From: Pelomonas sp. Root405
Lineage (GTDB): Bacteria; Pseudomonadota; Gammaproteobacteria; Burkholderiales; Burkholderiaceae_C
Reading direction: 5' to 3'
NCBI RefSeq assembly: GCF_001425165.1
Contig: NZ_LMDU01000012.1
Location: forward strand, 449,036 to 513,035
DNA length: 64,000 nucleotides
In this document: piece by piece, positions 27,391 through 35,587 of the stretch
How positions within the stretch are numbered: position 1 is the first letter of the stretch
Layout of the letters: each line of letters begins with the position of its first letter
Translations under genes and position numbers: made by a program
The notes under the pieces: model-generated
Databases searched by the model: none
Seen by the model: the letters and a program-made list of their open reading frames with translations, nothing else
What the model was told of the DNA's origin: nothing

Positions 27391-28064
27391 CAGGATTCGG
27401 CTTGATGCAGGGCTTCGATCAGGCCCAGCACCGGTTGCAATCTCAGGTCCAGCTCGGCGCGCAGCGCGCGCTGCAGGTCGGCCCAGAAGCGGGCGCGCCA
27501 GCGTCGCGGGTCGGCGGTGTGATGAGTGGCAGCGCGGCGACTGAGCAGGGCGGGCAGGCCGGCGAGCGCCTGGCGCTCCTGTGCGACGACGGCGCGTTCG
27601 AACACCGCGTCCAGCTGCGCCAGGCGCGCGCCCGTGCCCGAGACCTCGGCCAGTCGTGGCCGCAGGCGCTCGCGCAGCGTGCCGATGCGCGCGGCCATGC
27701 TGCGCTGCTGCTGGGCGTGGTGCAGGCGGTAGGGCGCCAGCAGGTCAGCCAGCGGCACGCCGTCCGGCGCGGCTTCGGCCGATTCCCGCGCCAGCAGCGC
27801 GTCGTCAAAGGCGGCGCTCAGCTCGTCCCGCAGGCGCGCCAGCGCGGCCTCGGCCCAGTCGATGGCCTCGCGCCGGGCGCCGGCGTCACTGCCTGCAGCC
27901 GGCGGGGTGGCCAGCACTTGCGACAAGCCGATGGCGTCGGCCCAGCCCAGCCAGCCGCCCAGGCGCTCGGCCACCGGCGGGGTGGATGCCGGCGCCACGC
28001 CCCATTGCAGCAGCAGCCGGGCCAGGGGCTCGGCGGCAGCGGGCTGCGGGAGGGCTGTTTGCAT
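27390..28064 (-). CDS. DUF3348-family protein, first gene of the motor cluster
   Basis: It encodes 224 residues without signal or membrane segment, largely helical. The pattern ADLLAPYRLHHAQQQRSMAA, RIGTLRERLRPRLAEVSG and LAQLDAVFERAVVAQERQA matches DUF3348. It leads an operon of four overlapping genes and is separated by 90 bp from the divergent PLP lyase gene. The function of DUF3348 is unknown; because it is co-conserved with a MotA/MotB-like pair, it may sit at the cytoplasmic tail of the motor. Confidence 0.82.
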   Translation of the reverse strand: MQTALPQPAAAEPLARLLLQWGVAPASTPPVAERLGGWLGWADAIGLSQVLATPPAAGSDAGARREAIDWAEAALARLRDELSAAFDDALLARESAEAAPDGVPLADLLAPYRLHHAQQQRSMAARIGTLRERLRPRLAEVSGTGARLAQLDAVFERAVVAQERQALAGLPALLSRRAATHHTADPRRWRARFWADLQRALRAELDLRLQPVLGLIEALHQAES

Positions 28065-28154
28065 GGACTCGGGCGCGCGAGGAAAAAGGGCGAGAGTTTA
28101 AAGACCCCGATCAGAACGGCCATTCCGGCCCGGTGCGCGCGACACTCGCCGCCC

Positions 28155-29270
28155 ATGGCCACGCCCTACACCAACACCGCGCCCATCGCCGACATCGAGC
28201 TGCGCAAGCGCTGCACGCGCTGGCTGAACGGCCATCGCCCGATGCTGTCCATGCGCGAGTCGCTGCTGGCGCTGACCGAGCTGCCCGACGCCGAACTGCC
28301 GCTGGATGTCTACGGCCAGGGCCAGCTCATCCAGGCGCTGGAAGCCGAGGTGGCCGTGCTGCTCGGCAAGCCGGCCGCGCGCTTCATGCACAAGGGCGTG
28401 GCGGCGCAGCTGGCCGCGCTGCGCGTGCACTGCGGCGACGGCGACGGGCCGGTGGCCGTGCATCCGCAAAGCCATATCGCCATCGACGAGGCGGAGGCGT
28501 TCGAGAAGTTGATGGGACTGCGAGGCCTGCGAGTGGGCAGCAGCGACGCGTCGTTCGGCGTCGATCAATTGCGGGCGGCGCCTGAGGTGCCGGCCGTCGT
28601 CACCGTCGAGCTGCCCCTGCGCCGCGCCGGCTACCGGCTGCCCGCGTGGGACGAGCTCGTGGCCATCAGCCACTGGTGCCGCCAGGCCGGCGTGCCTTTG
28701 CATTTCGACGGCGCGCGGCTCTGGGAGGCCTCGGCCCATTACGACCGGCCGCTGGCCGAGATTGCCGCGCTGGCCGACTCGGTCTATGTGTCCTTCTACA
28801 AAGGCCTGGGTGGCTTGGCCGGCTGTGTGCTGGCAGGCAGCGAGGACTTCATCGCGCAAATCGCGCCTTGGCAGACGCGACTGGGCGGCAATGTGTTCAC
28901 GCTCTACCCCTTCGTGCTGAGCGCGCTGCAGGGCCTGCGCACGCAGCTGCCGCGCACGCCCGCCTACCGCGAGCGCGCCCGCACACTGGCGGCGCTATTG
29001 GCCGAGCAGCCAGGCTGGTGCGTGGCGCCCGAGCCGCCGCAGGTCAACGCCTTCCAGCTGCACCTGCCGGTGGGCCCCGAGGCGCTGCGCGAGGGACTGC
29101 TGGCGGTGGCAAGGGTGGATGGCTTCTGGCTGGGTGCGCGGGCGGTGGCCTCGCATGTCGTCGAGGGCGGCGCCATGGTCGAGGTCGTCATCGGCGATGC
29201 GGCCGACGGCTGGCGCGACACCGAGGCGCTGACCGCGCTTCAGCGCGCGGTGGCAGTCGCCGCGGACTGA
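28155..29270 (+). CDS. PLP-dependent beta-eliminating lyase, threonine-aldolase-like
   Basis: It encodes 371 residues from ATG 28155. Fold type I PLP enzyme: HFDGARLWEAS (Asp binding the PLP pyridine nitrogen), SVYVSFYKGLGG (Lys forming the Schiff base), and LGGNVFTLYPFV. This is the low-specificity threonine aldolase / beta-eliminating lyase group (PF01212); substrates could be threonine, serine or a related amino acid. It is divergent from DUF3348 and its last 31 bases overlap the convergent esterase gene. Confidence 0.87.
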   Translation: MATPYTNTAPIADIELRKRCTRWLNGHRPMLSMRESLLALTELPDAELPLDVYGQGQLIQALEAEVAVLLGKPAARFMHKGVAAQLAALRVHCGDGDGPVAVHPQSHIAIDEAEAFEKLMGLRGLRVGSSDASFGVDQLRAAPEVPAVVTVELPLRRAGYRLPAWDELVAISHWCRQAGVPLHFDGARLWEASAHYDRPLAEIAALADSVYVSFYKGLGGLAGCVLAGSEDFIAQIAPWQTRLGGNVFTLYPFVLSALQGLRTQLPRTPAYRERARTLAALLAEQPGWCVAPEPPQVNAFQLHLPVGPEALREGLLAVARVDGFWLGARAVASHVVEGGAMVEVVIGDAADGWRDTEALTALQRAVAVAAD

Positions 29271-30142
29271 GCCGGCGCAGCGTTCACGAAGGCCGCCACG
29301 TCATCCAGCACCGGCGCCAGCCAGCGCAGCGGCGCGCCGAACGCGGCGATCAGCGTCACGTGGCTGACGCGGTCATAGAACTTCACCGTCACGGGCACGC
29401 CCGCGGCTTGAAGCTTGTTGGCCAGGGCCTGGGTATTGCGCTGCGGGTCGACCAGCTTGTCGCTCTTGGCCGCCGCGAGAAAGCTGCGTGGTGCACCCGC
29501 GCTGGCGTGTTCCAGCGGTTGTGTGCCGGGCGGGTAGTCGGGATGGAAGAACACCGGCTTGGCGTCGGGGTTCTCGATGGGCAGGAAGTCGTAGGGGCCG
29601 GCCAGGCCGACGAAGCCGGCCAGCTCGCGCGGCGCGTGGCCGGTGGCGGCCAGCCAGCGCGGGTCCAGCGCCAGCATCGCGGCGTTGTAGGCGCCGGCGC
29701 TGTGGCCCATGACGAAGACACGGCGCGGGTTGCCGCCCAGGCCCTCGGCACGGGTCAGGCCCCAGGCCAGCGCTGCGGCGCTGTCGCGCAGGAAGTCGGG
29801 GTAGCGCACCGCCGGGTAGAGCCGGTAGTCGGCGACCAGGGCCAGCACGCCGCGTGAGGCCAGCGCCTCGCCGACGAAGGCGAAGTCGGCGCGCTCGCCG
29901 TTGTTCCACGAGCCGCCGTAGAAGAACACGACCACCGGCCAGCCACCCGCCGGCGCGGCGCTGGCGGGTTTGTAGACGTCGAGCTGCTGGCGCGCACCCG
30001 GCCCGTAGGCCACGCCGGCCGTGCGCGTATGGGTGCTGCCGGGCGCCAGCGCGTTCAGCGCCGTTACCGGCGAGCAGGCCACCAGCGCGCCTGACAGCAC
30101 GACGATGCCCAGCAAGACAAGGCCAGTTTTCATCAGCTGCAT
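29240..30142 (-). CDS. alpha/beta-hydrolase lipoprotein (carboxylesterase type)
   Basis: It encodes 300 residues; a start three codons later is possible. The lipobox is LVAC after a hydrophobic helix, so the enzyme is a lipoprotein. HGG-like oxyanion region VVVFFYGGSWNNGERAD, nucleophile elbow MGHSAGAY, and the late His in RVSHVTLI support the esterase/BD-FAE group. It may act on acetylated or feruloylated polymers, but this is not shown. The gene is convergent with the PLP lyase gene, with overlapping 3' ends. Confidence 0.85.
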   Translation of the reverse strand: MQLMKTGLVLLGIVVLSGALVACSPVTALNALAPGSTHTRTAGVAYGPGARQQLDVYKPASAAPAGGWPVVVFFYGGSWNNGERADFAFVGEALASRGVLALVADYRLYPAVRYPDFLRDSAAALAWGLTRAEGLGGNPRRVFVMGHSAGAYNAAMLALDPRWLAATGHAPRELAGFVGLAGPYDFLPIENPDAKPVFFHPDYPPGTQPLEHASAGAPRSFLAAAKSDKLVDPQRNTQALANKLQAAGVPVTVKFYDRVSHVTLIAAFGAPLRWLAPVLDDVAAFVNAAPAQSAATATAR

Positions 30143-30191
30143 GCTGATGCCTACGCAGGCGCCGCGGTGTCGGATGCGAACCCCAAAAGCA

Positions 30192-30223
30192 ATCGGCCGC
30201 CAGGCAAAGCCATGGCGGCCGAT
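30192..30223. terminator. hairpin upstream of the esterase gene
   Basis: ATCGGCCGCC (30192-30201) pairs exactly with GGCGGCCGAT (30214-30223), loop 12. It could be a weak terminator or leader structure; AAAAG lies on the minus-strand exit side as CTTTTGG. Role uncertain. Confidence 0.35.
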
Positions 30224-30237
30224 CGAAGGATCAGCTA

Positions 30238-30503
30238 GGGCCTGTTAGCACTACGGCAGTGGGCCGCGTTGTGACCAGAAAGCCCGCGAGCAAGGCGCAA
30301 ACCGCAGCCGGGTTGCACACCCGGCGAGGATTTGCAACGCCGCGCGCGGGCTTTCTGGTCACAACCCAACGGGGAAGGCCATCCGCCAGGGGCCACTCGG
30401 CGTTGCACCGCTTGCCCGCATATCAATGCGGGCGGCGCGCTGCGCCTTGATTGGCCCCTGGCGGATGGCCTTCGCGGCTCACTGCCGTAGTGCTAACAGG
30501 CCC
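30238..30503. repeat. 266-bp cloverleaf inverted-repeat element
   Basis: A nested palindrome with no coding sequence. The outer stem pairs 30238-30268 with 30473-30503 (31 positions, one G-T). Inside are two perfect stems: 30269-30288 with 30345-30364 (20 bp), and 30374-30395 with 30452-30473 (22 bp). Each holds a small hairpin: GCCGGGT/ACCCGGC (307-313, 319-325 within 30 kb) and GCCCGCAT/ATGCGGGC (30414-30421, 30426-30433). Its ends read GGGCCTGTTAGCACTA and the complement, like short transposon ends, but I see no clear target duplication. It starts 14 bases after infA stops. Likely a MITE-like or structural repeat; may also terminate infA. Confidence 0.85.
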
Positions 30504-30516
30504 CGCGCTGTGAGGC

Positions 30517-30783
30517 TCAGCGGCGCTGCTGGCTGCCACCACCGGACGGCGGCGGACCGCGACGTTCCAGGTGACGGAAGGTGATGCGGCCCTTGCTCAA
30601 GTCATAGGGCGACATCTCCAGCGACACGTTGTCGCCGGCCAGGATGCGGATGTGATGCTTGCGCATCTTGCCGCCCGTATAGGCGATGACCTTGTGGCCA
30701 TTCGACAGCGTCACGCGAAAGCGCGAGTCGGGCAGGATTTCATCCACGACGCCTTGCATCTCAATCAGTTCTTCTTTGGCCAA
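30517..30783 (-). CDS. infA: translation initiation factor IF-1 (extra-operonic copy)
   Basis: I place the start at TTG 30781-30783: GGAG lies eight bases upstream and IF-1 proteins begin [10 protein letters not shown] right there. The product is 88 residues with the S1/OB fold ([48 protein letters not shown]) and a longer Gly/Pro-rich tail than E. coli IF-1. It binds the 30S A site. A second, stand-alone infA near a cold-shock gene is usual in Burkholderiales. Confidence 0.92.
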   Translation of the reverse strand: MAKEELIEMQGVVDEILPDSRFRVTLSNGHKVIAYTGGKMRKHHIRILAGDNVSLEMSPYDLSKGRITFRHLERRGPPPSGGGSQQRR

Positions 30784-30867
30784 GTGTTGGGCTCCGTTGC
30801 GAAAGTTGGACGAGAGGCCGAGCACGTGGCCGTGCCGGCTGTTGATGCGGCCTCAAGCCGCTAGCGC

Positions 30868-31092
30868 TCAATGGCAGCGCGCCCAGGCCAGGCCCTGATC
30901 TTGCGCATAACGCAAGGCAGCCTGCGGGCTGATGAACTGCGGCGTGAAACGCATGACGCGATCCACGCTGGCCATGCCACGGCCGGATCGGATCGAGACG
31001 AGGGCGTCAAAGCCGCCACCATCACGAGCCTGGGTCATCGGCGAGACGACGAATCGTCCCACCTCGATATTGTTATTGTTGTTCTGAAGCAT
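30868..31092 (-). CDS. small conserved-looking protein of unknown function
   Basis: It encodes 74 residues, no signal peptide. It opens with an Asn run (MLQNNNNNIEVGRF) and then FVVSPMTQARDGGGFDALVSI, MRFTPQFISPQAALRYAQDQG. I do not recognise a family. It lies between the cold-shock gene and infA on the same strand. The AT-rich Asn run differs in codon use from neighbours; the rest has normal high-GC codons. Confidence 0.65.
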   Translation of the reverse strand: MLQNNNNNIEVGRFVVSPMTQARDGGGFDALVSIRSGRGMASVDRVMRFTPQFISPQAALRYAQDQGLAWARCH

Positions 31093-31108
31093 GTTGTTTT
31101 TCTTGTTG

Positions 31109-31134
31109 TAAAACCGGGCCAGCTTAAGCCGGCC
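31109..31134 (-). terminator. terminator downstream of the cold-shock gene
   Basis: On the minus strand GGCCGGC, loop TTAA, GCTGGCC (one G-T pair; plus-strand 31117-31134) is followed by CGGTTTT. A second hairpin GTGGGCG/CGCCCAC (31144-31165) lies just before it. Confidence 0.55.
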
Positions 31135-31194
31135 GCGGCGTACGTGGGCGTTTGCGTTCGCCCACCGGCGCCACCAGGGCGCCTGCAGTACTGA

Positions 31195-31407
31195 TTAGAG
31201 CGAACGGATGTTCGAGGCCTGGGGGCCCTTGGCGCCTTGCGTGGACTCGAACGAGACCTTGGCGCCTTCGGCCAGCGAGCGGAAGCCGCCGCCGTTCTTG
31301 ATTTCGCTGTGGTGGGCGAAGAGGTCCTTGCCGCCGTTGTCAGGCGTGATGAAGCCGAAGCCCTTGCCGTCGTCGAACCATTTCACGGTGCCGGTTTCTG
31401 TAGTCAT
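31195..31407 (-). CDS. cold-shock protein, CspA family
   Basis: The start at 31407 gives 70 residues: the nucleic-acid chaperone OB fold with RNP1 KGFGFITP and RNP2 DLFAHHSEI, and the usual start [13 protein letters not shown]. Cytoplasmic RNA/ssDNA-binding protein. The 283 bases upstream (31408-31690) carry no gene; as in other csp genes they probably include a long 5' leader, but I cannot assign a thermosensor fold. AAAGGAAC precedes the start codon. Confidence 0.94.
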   Translation of the reverse strand: MTTETGTVKWFDDGKGFGFITPDNGGKDLFAHHSEIKNGGGFRSLAEGAKVSFESTQGAKGPQASNIRSL

Positions 31408-31690
31408 GGGTGTTCCTTTGAGGAAAGTAGAGATGGAAGAAAACCCTCTGACGGCGTCATGCCGTGCAGAGACAGAAACACTCAAGAACACTCACCGGGA
31501 GTTGCTGAAGCGAGCCGCTCGCAAGAAGGGCCAGGGGGTGGCCAGCGGGGCTGCAGATAAGACCTTGAGGAAACGGTCTTGCGCGAATCTATGCCCGGAA
31601 TGTAGCACGGCAGCCCCAAGGCCCTGGGGCCGAGGGGATGTCTGTCGCTGCGGGAGTCGGGGTTAGGTCACGCTTGCGGGCTCGGCGGTG

Positions 31691-33295
31691 CTAGCGGATC
31701 TCGAATGCGTACAGCTTGTTGTTGGGCCCGCCGAAGGCGCCGAACAGGTTGCTGTAGCCCGAGCCCCAGAACACCTGGCCCTTGGAAATGGCAGCGCCCG
31801 ACAGGCAGGAGCCGCCGCTGGAGAACTTCCACAGTTCCACGCCCGTGGCGCCGTCCAGCGCATACATGTAGCCGTTGACGCGGTCGAGCGAGCAGCCGAA
31901 GACGACGCCGTTGGTCGTCGTCACCGGGCCGGACGTGCTGCCGCCGCCCGACGGCCGGGTCTGCCACAGCAGCTGGCCGGTGACGGCGTCGATGCCGCTC
32001 CACACGCCGCTCGTCAGGCCGCCGGCTGCGGGCCAGGGCACGGCGTCGCTGTTGGCATTGGCGGTGTAGACGCGCTTGCCGTCGACCGCCGAGCCCCACT
32101 GCAGGCCGCCGCCCGTGCCGCCGGGGCCGGCCTGGGTCACCCACTTGACGGCGCCAGTGTCCGGGTCCATGGCCCAGTACTTGCCGCTCTTCTGGCCGGC
32201 GCCGACGACGTCTTGCGGTTTGCCCTTGCCGTCGACCTTGACGGTGAACAGCGCTGGCGCCTGGCCGAAGTCGTAGTCGGGGCCGGTCGGGTTGGGGCAG
32301 AACGCCGGGTCGCCAAAGCCGATGCAGGCGGCCGTCCAGATGTCGGCCGGCAGGGCCTTGGTGGCCCAGCGCACTGCGCCAGTCCTCATGTCGAGCGCTA
32401 CGACCGCGTCGAAGTAGTTGTCGACCGCCAGGCAGGCCTTGACGGCTTCGGTGTCAGTGCCCGCGGCAATGACGCAGAGCCTGACCGGCTCCGGCACCGA
32501 ATAGTTGTTGCCCGTGGCGATGTAGACCTGGCCGCGCTTGACGTCCACCGCCGGTGCGCTGCCCCAGATCGCACCCCCGGAATAGCCGGGCGGCACCATG
32601 TAGGTTTTCCAGACGATGGCGCCGGTGTTGATGTCCAGCGCCAGCATGCTGCCGCGGAAGCTGCAGCAAAAGCCGACCGAGCCGGCCAGCGCTTCTTCCA
32701 GCGATGCCACGCCGACATAGACGCGGTCGCCATGCGCCGTGGCCGACTGCGTGATGATGGTGCCGTAGTGGTTGTCCAGTTGCGTCGCCCACAGCAGCCC
32801 GCCGGTCTGCTTGTCGAAGGCCAGCAGCTTGCCGCCCGGCCCGCCGAAGGGCGGCGGTGCGAACACATTGCCCTGCGTGCCGACGATGAGCTTGTTGCCG
32901 GCGATCACCGGCGTGGCGCGGGCCTTGTCGCCCGGCGTGCCCGAAGCCGCCCCGACAGACACCTTCCACAGCTGCGCGCCGGTCTGGCGGTCCACGGCGT
33001 AGAGGTTGCCCGCCCAGTCGGGGAAGTAGACGGCGCCCATGTCCACGGCCGGCGTCGCTGACACGTCGCCCCCCGTCGTGAAAACCCATTTCTGCGTCAG
33101 CCCGCCCACGGTCTGCACGCTGATGCCGCCGCTGTGGGCCTGGTGCCGGGTGTTGGACAGGTTCTGCCCCGCCGAAGGCCACCCGGCGTCATTCGGGTCA
33201 GCCTTGGCGGCGGGGCCCGAGCCCATCAGGCCGGCCAATGCCAGCCCGCACATCGTGAGCCGGCGCCGCCGCCGCCCAGTCGTTTCGATCACCAT
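31691..33295 (-). CDS. secreted PQQ-type beta-propeller dehydrogenase-like protein
   Basis: The ATG at 33295 has GGAG six bases upstream. The product is 534 residues with an N-terminal signal (MCGLALAGLMGSGPAAKA). Repeated propeller blades are seen: GNLYAVDRQTGAQLWKV, GKLLAFDKQTGGLLWAT, GSMLALDINTGAIVWK, YMYALDGATGVELWKF. An adjacent Cys pair (GFCCSFRGS) may form the vicinal disulfide of quinoprotein dehydrogenases. No CxxCH heme site is present. It is likely a periplasmic PQQ enzyme related to polyvinyl-alcohol or alcohol dehydrogenases; the substrate is unknown. Confidence 0.82.
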   Translation of the reverse strand: MVIETTGRRRRRLTMCGLALAGLMGSGPAAKADPNDAGWPSAGQNLSNTRHQAHSGGISVQTVGGLTQKWVFTTGGDVSATPAVDMGAVYFPDWAGNLYAVDRQTGAQLWKVSVGAASGTPGDKARATPVIAGNKLIVGTQGNVFAPPPFGGPGGKLLAFDKQTGGLLWATQLDNHYGTIITQSATAHGDRVYVGVASLEEALAGSVGFCCSFRGSMLALDINTGAIVWKTYMVPPGYSGGAIWGSAPAVDVKRGQVYIATGNNYSVPEPVRLCVIAAGTDTEAVKACLAVDNYFDAVVALDMRTGAVRWATKALPADIWTAACIGFGDPAFCPNPTGPDYDFGQAPALFTVKVDGKGKPQDVVGAGQKSGKYWAMDPDTGAVKWVTQAGPGGTGGGLQWGSAVDGKRVYTANANSDAVPWPAAGGLTSGVWSGIDAVTGQLLWQTRPSGGGSTSGPVTTTNGVVFGCSLDRVNGYMYALDGATGVELWKFSSGGSCLSGAAISKGQVFWGSGYSNLFGAFGGPNNKLYAFEIR

Positions 33296-33576
33296 GGAGT
33301 TCTCCAAATCGAGTTTGACGTGCGGCTTTGACAGGGGCGCCGCCGGAGGCCCAGCCCTTTCGCGTCACGTCGCCCTTTGAGGCTCCGACGCGGCTCAAGG
33401 CTCGCGCCAATCAGATACCTGCGAATCTCGCTGTACACAGTGATTTCCCTTCCGGAGCGCTCAGCTCATGCAAGGAAGGGGGGCGTCATCATCAGAACTG
33501 ACGATGGCGGCGCGGCGCTGCCACGCGAGTGAAACCGCCATCTGGTCAGTGGCGGGCGCCGGTCCGACGGGTGCGT

Positions 33577-34866
33577 TCAGAGCTGCGCGTGCAGCACCGA
33601 CGCCGCGCGCTCCAGCAGCCGCTCGGTCCAGGGCCGGTTGCGCCACTCCTCGGGCGTGATGCGGCGCGACTTGGCCCAGTCGGCCTCGAACACCTGCTGC
33701 TGGATGCGGCCGAACTCGGCGTTCATCACATTCAGGTTGGCCTCGTCGTTGAGGCGGAAGGAGCGGTTGTCGAAATTCGTCGAACCCACCGACGAGAACA
33801 CGCCGTCCACCACGATGCCCTTCACATGGAACATCGTCGGCTGGTACTCGGCGAATTGGATGCCGGCATCGAGCATCGGTCCCCAGCTGCCGCGCGACGC
33901 GTGGCGCACCACCTCCGCATCGATGTGCCCGCTGGGCGTCAGCACGCGGATCTTCACGCCGCGCTTGGCCGCGTCGATCAAGGTCTTGATCGTCAGCTCG
34001 TCGGGCACGAAGTAGGCGTTCGACAGGTCGATGCTCTTGCGCGCCGCCGTGATGGCCAGCAGGTACATCAGCTGCATGCTCTCGCTGCCGCCGCTGGGCG
34101 AACTGCTGAACATCTGCGCGTCATGCGGCCCGGCCGGCTGCAGCGCCGGGAAGTAAGCCTCGCCATGCAGCACCTTGCCGGTGGCCCGCATCCAGTTGTC
34201 CAGGAACACCGACTGCATCTGCGCGACCACCGGGCCCTGCACGCGGTAATGCGTGTCGCGCCACTCCGTCTTGTCGCGCGCATTGCCGCGCCACTCGTCC
34301 GCAATGCCCACGCCGCCGGTGAAGCCCAGGCGCCCATCCACGATCAGCAGCTTGCGGTGGGTGCGGTTGTTCATCTGGCGCCAGTTGCCAAACGCCGGCT
34401 CGTGGAAGCGCACGCACTCCACGCCCGCCGCCTTCATCTGCTCCACCAGCGCCGCGTCCATCTTCAGACTGCCCACCCAGTCCAGCAGCACATGCACCTT
34501 CACGCCGGCGCGGGCACGCTCCGACAGCGCCTCGACGAACTCGCGGCCGATGCTGCCCGACCAGTAGATATAGGTCTCGAACGTGATGGTGGTGCGCGCC
34601 GAGCGGATGGCCGCCAGCATCGCCGGGAAGATCTGGTCGCCGTTGAGCAGCGTCTCCACCTGGTTGCCCGGCACGATCTGCGGGCCGAGCAAAGCGCCCA
34701 GCGCCCGGCGGAACTCCGCGTCGTCGGTCTCGTACAGCTTGGGCAGCTGGTGCTCGATCTTCTTTTCCTGGCCGGCCAGGTTCTGATAGATGAACACGCC
34801 CAGCAGCGTCAGCGCCACCGTGGCCAGCATCACCGCCAGATAGGAAGACTTGGTGCCCTTGCGCAT
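33577..34866 (-). CDS. cardiolipin-synthase-like phospholipase D protein
   Basis: It encodes 429 residues with one N-terminal membrane helix (about 9-30). Two HKD motifs are complete: H170/K172/D177 in THRKLLIVD and H347/K349/D354 in FHVKGIVVD, each followed by the expected GG or GSTNFD region. This matches ClsA/ClsB-type phospholipid synthases of the inner membrane, which join phosphatidyl groups to make cardiolipin. The 281 bp upstream of its 3' neighbour and 295 bp upstream of its start hold no gene; a hairpin (34883-34890 with 34897-34904) lies just 5' of the start. Confidence 0.88.
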   Translation of the reverse strand: MRKGTKSSYLAVMLATVALTLLGVFIYQNLAGQEKKIEHQLPKLYETDDAEFRRALGALLGPQIVPGNQVETLLNGDQIFPAMLAAIRSARTTITFETYIYWSGSIGREFVEALSERARAGVKVHVLLDWVGSLKMDAALVEQMKAAGVECVRFHEPAFGNWRQMNNRTHRKLLIVDGRLGFTGGVGIADEWRGNARDKTEWRDTHYRVQGPVVAQMQSVFLDNWMRATGKVLHGEAYFPALQPAGPHDAQMFSSSPSGGSESMQLMYLLAITAARKSIDLSNAYFVPDELTIKTLIDAAKRGVKIRVLTPSGHIDAEVVRHASRGSWGPMLDAGIQFAEYQPTMFHVKGIVVDGVFSSVGSTNFDNRSFRLNDEANLNVMNAEFGRIQQQVFEADWAKSRRITPEEWRNRPWTERLLERAASVLHAQL

Positions 34867-35161
34867 GGATGGGTCCGCAAAACGCCCGCCTTGAGGGGCG
34901 GGCGCTGGATCAAGCCGACCGCTGTGAACCGCGCGTCGGCCTGTGTTGGCGAAGCCGGCAACCTGGCGGCTTCAGGCGCTGATTTTAGGAACGAAGCGCG
35001 TGCGGTTTCGTAGGCGGAGGCGCCGCGATCAGTGGCGGGGGCACGCCGTCGCGCGGCGTGTCGGCAGCGGGTGGTCGCGGGCTGTGATGTGCTTGACGTG
35101 CATCAAGCAGGCCGCCCGTTGCGCGGCGCATGCTGAACCCTCCCGTCCTGGAAGGCCAACC

Positions 35162-35392
35162 ATGCAAGCCCGTGCCACCGTTTCTTTTTTCCTGCTGCTG
35201 GCGCTTGCCGGCTGCGCGGCCACAGCGCCCAAGCCTGTGGACCACTCGGCTCATGCCGGGGCCGGTGCGCGCACCGAGGCTGCTGCAGGCAAAGGCGGCG
35301 GCATGAAAGGCAAGATGGACGAGATGTGTCGCAAGCACGCTGCCGAGCCTGGCCGGGCGGCCAGTGCGCCGGGGATGATGGCCGAGCATTGA
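35162..35392 (+). CDS. small lipoprotein
   Basis: It encodes 76 residues: signal with lipobox LALAGC, then an Ala/Gly/His-rich mature part (VDHSAHAGAGA) and a Met/Lys-rich segment with a single Cys (KGKMDEMCRKHA). The start follows a GGAAGG stretch. His and Met residues could bind metal, but this is speculation. No family recognised. It lies next to a broken zwf fragment. Confidence 0.65.
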   Translation: MQARATVSFFLLLALAGCAATAPKPVDHSAHAGAGARTEAAAGKGGGMKGKMDEMCRKHAAEPGRAASAPGMMAEH

Positions 35393-35587
35393 AAGGGTGC
35401 CGGGGGCTGCGGCGGGTCGTTGAATCGATGGTGCCATCACGATCCGCGCATGGGCCACCAGGCCGACTTCGCCCAGCACTTTCACGGCCGAGAGGGCGGC
35501 GTTGGTGGCACGCTCAGGTAATGGCGGCCGCGGCGCGCACGGCGGCCAGGGCGGCCGGGCCGGCCGCGCGGCAAACGCAGCCCAGTC

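Noticed and set aside
23965-28064. Calling the motor operon a Zorya defence system
   Set aside because: Only a ZorA/ZorB-like architecture is seen. ZorC, ZorD and ZorE homologues are absent, and DUF3348/DUF802/DUF2894 are widespread outside defence islands.
30238-30503. Reading the cloverleaf as a tRNA or tmRNA
   Set aside because: The stems are 20-31 bp, far longer than tRNA arms, with no anticodon loop, TPsiC motif or CCA end.
31691-33295. Naming the PQQ protein a polyvinyl-alcohol dehydrogenase
   Set aside because: Propeller blades alone do not fix the substrate and no heme-binding site is present; a family-level call is all I can support.
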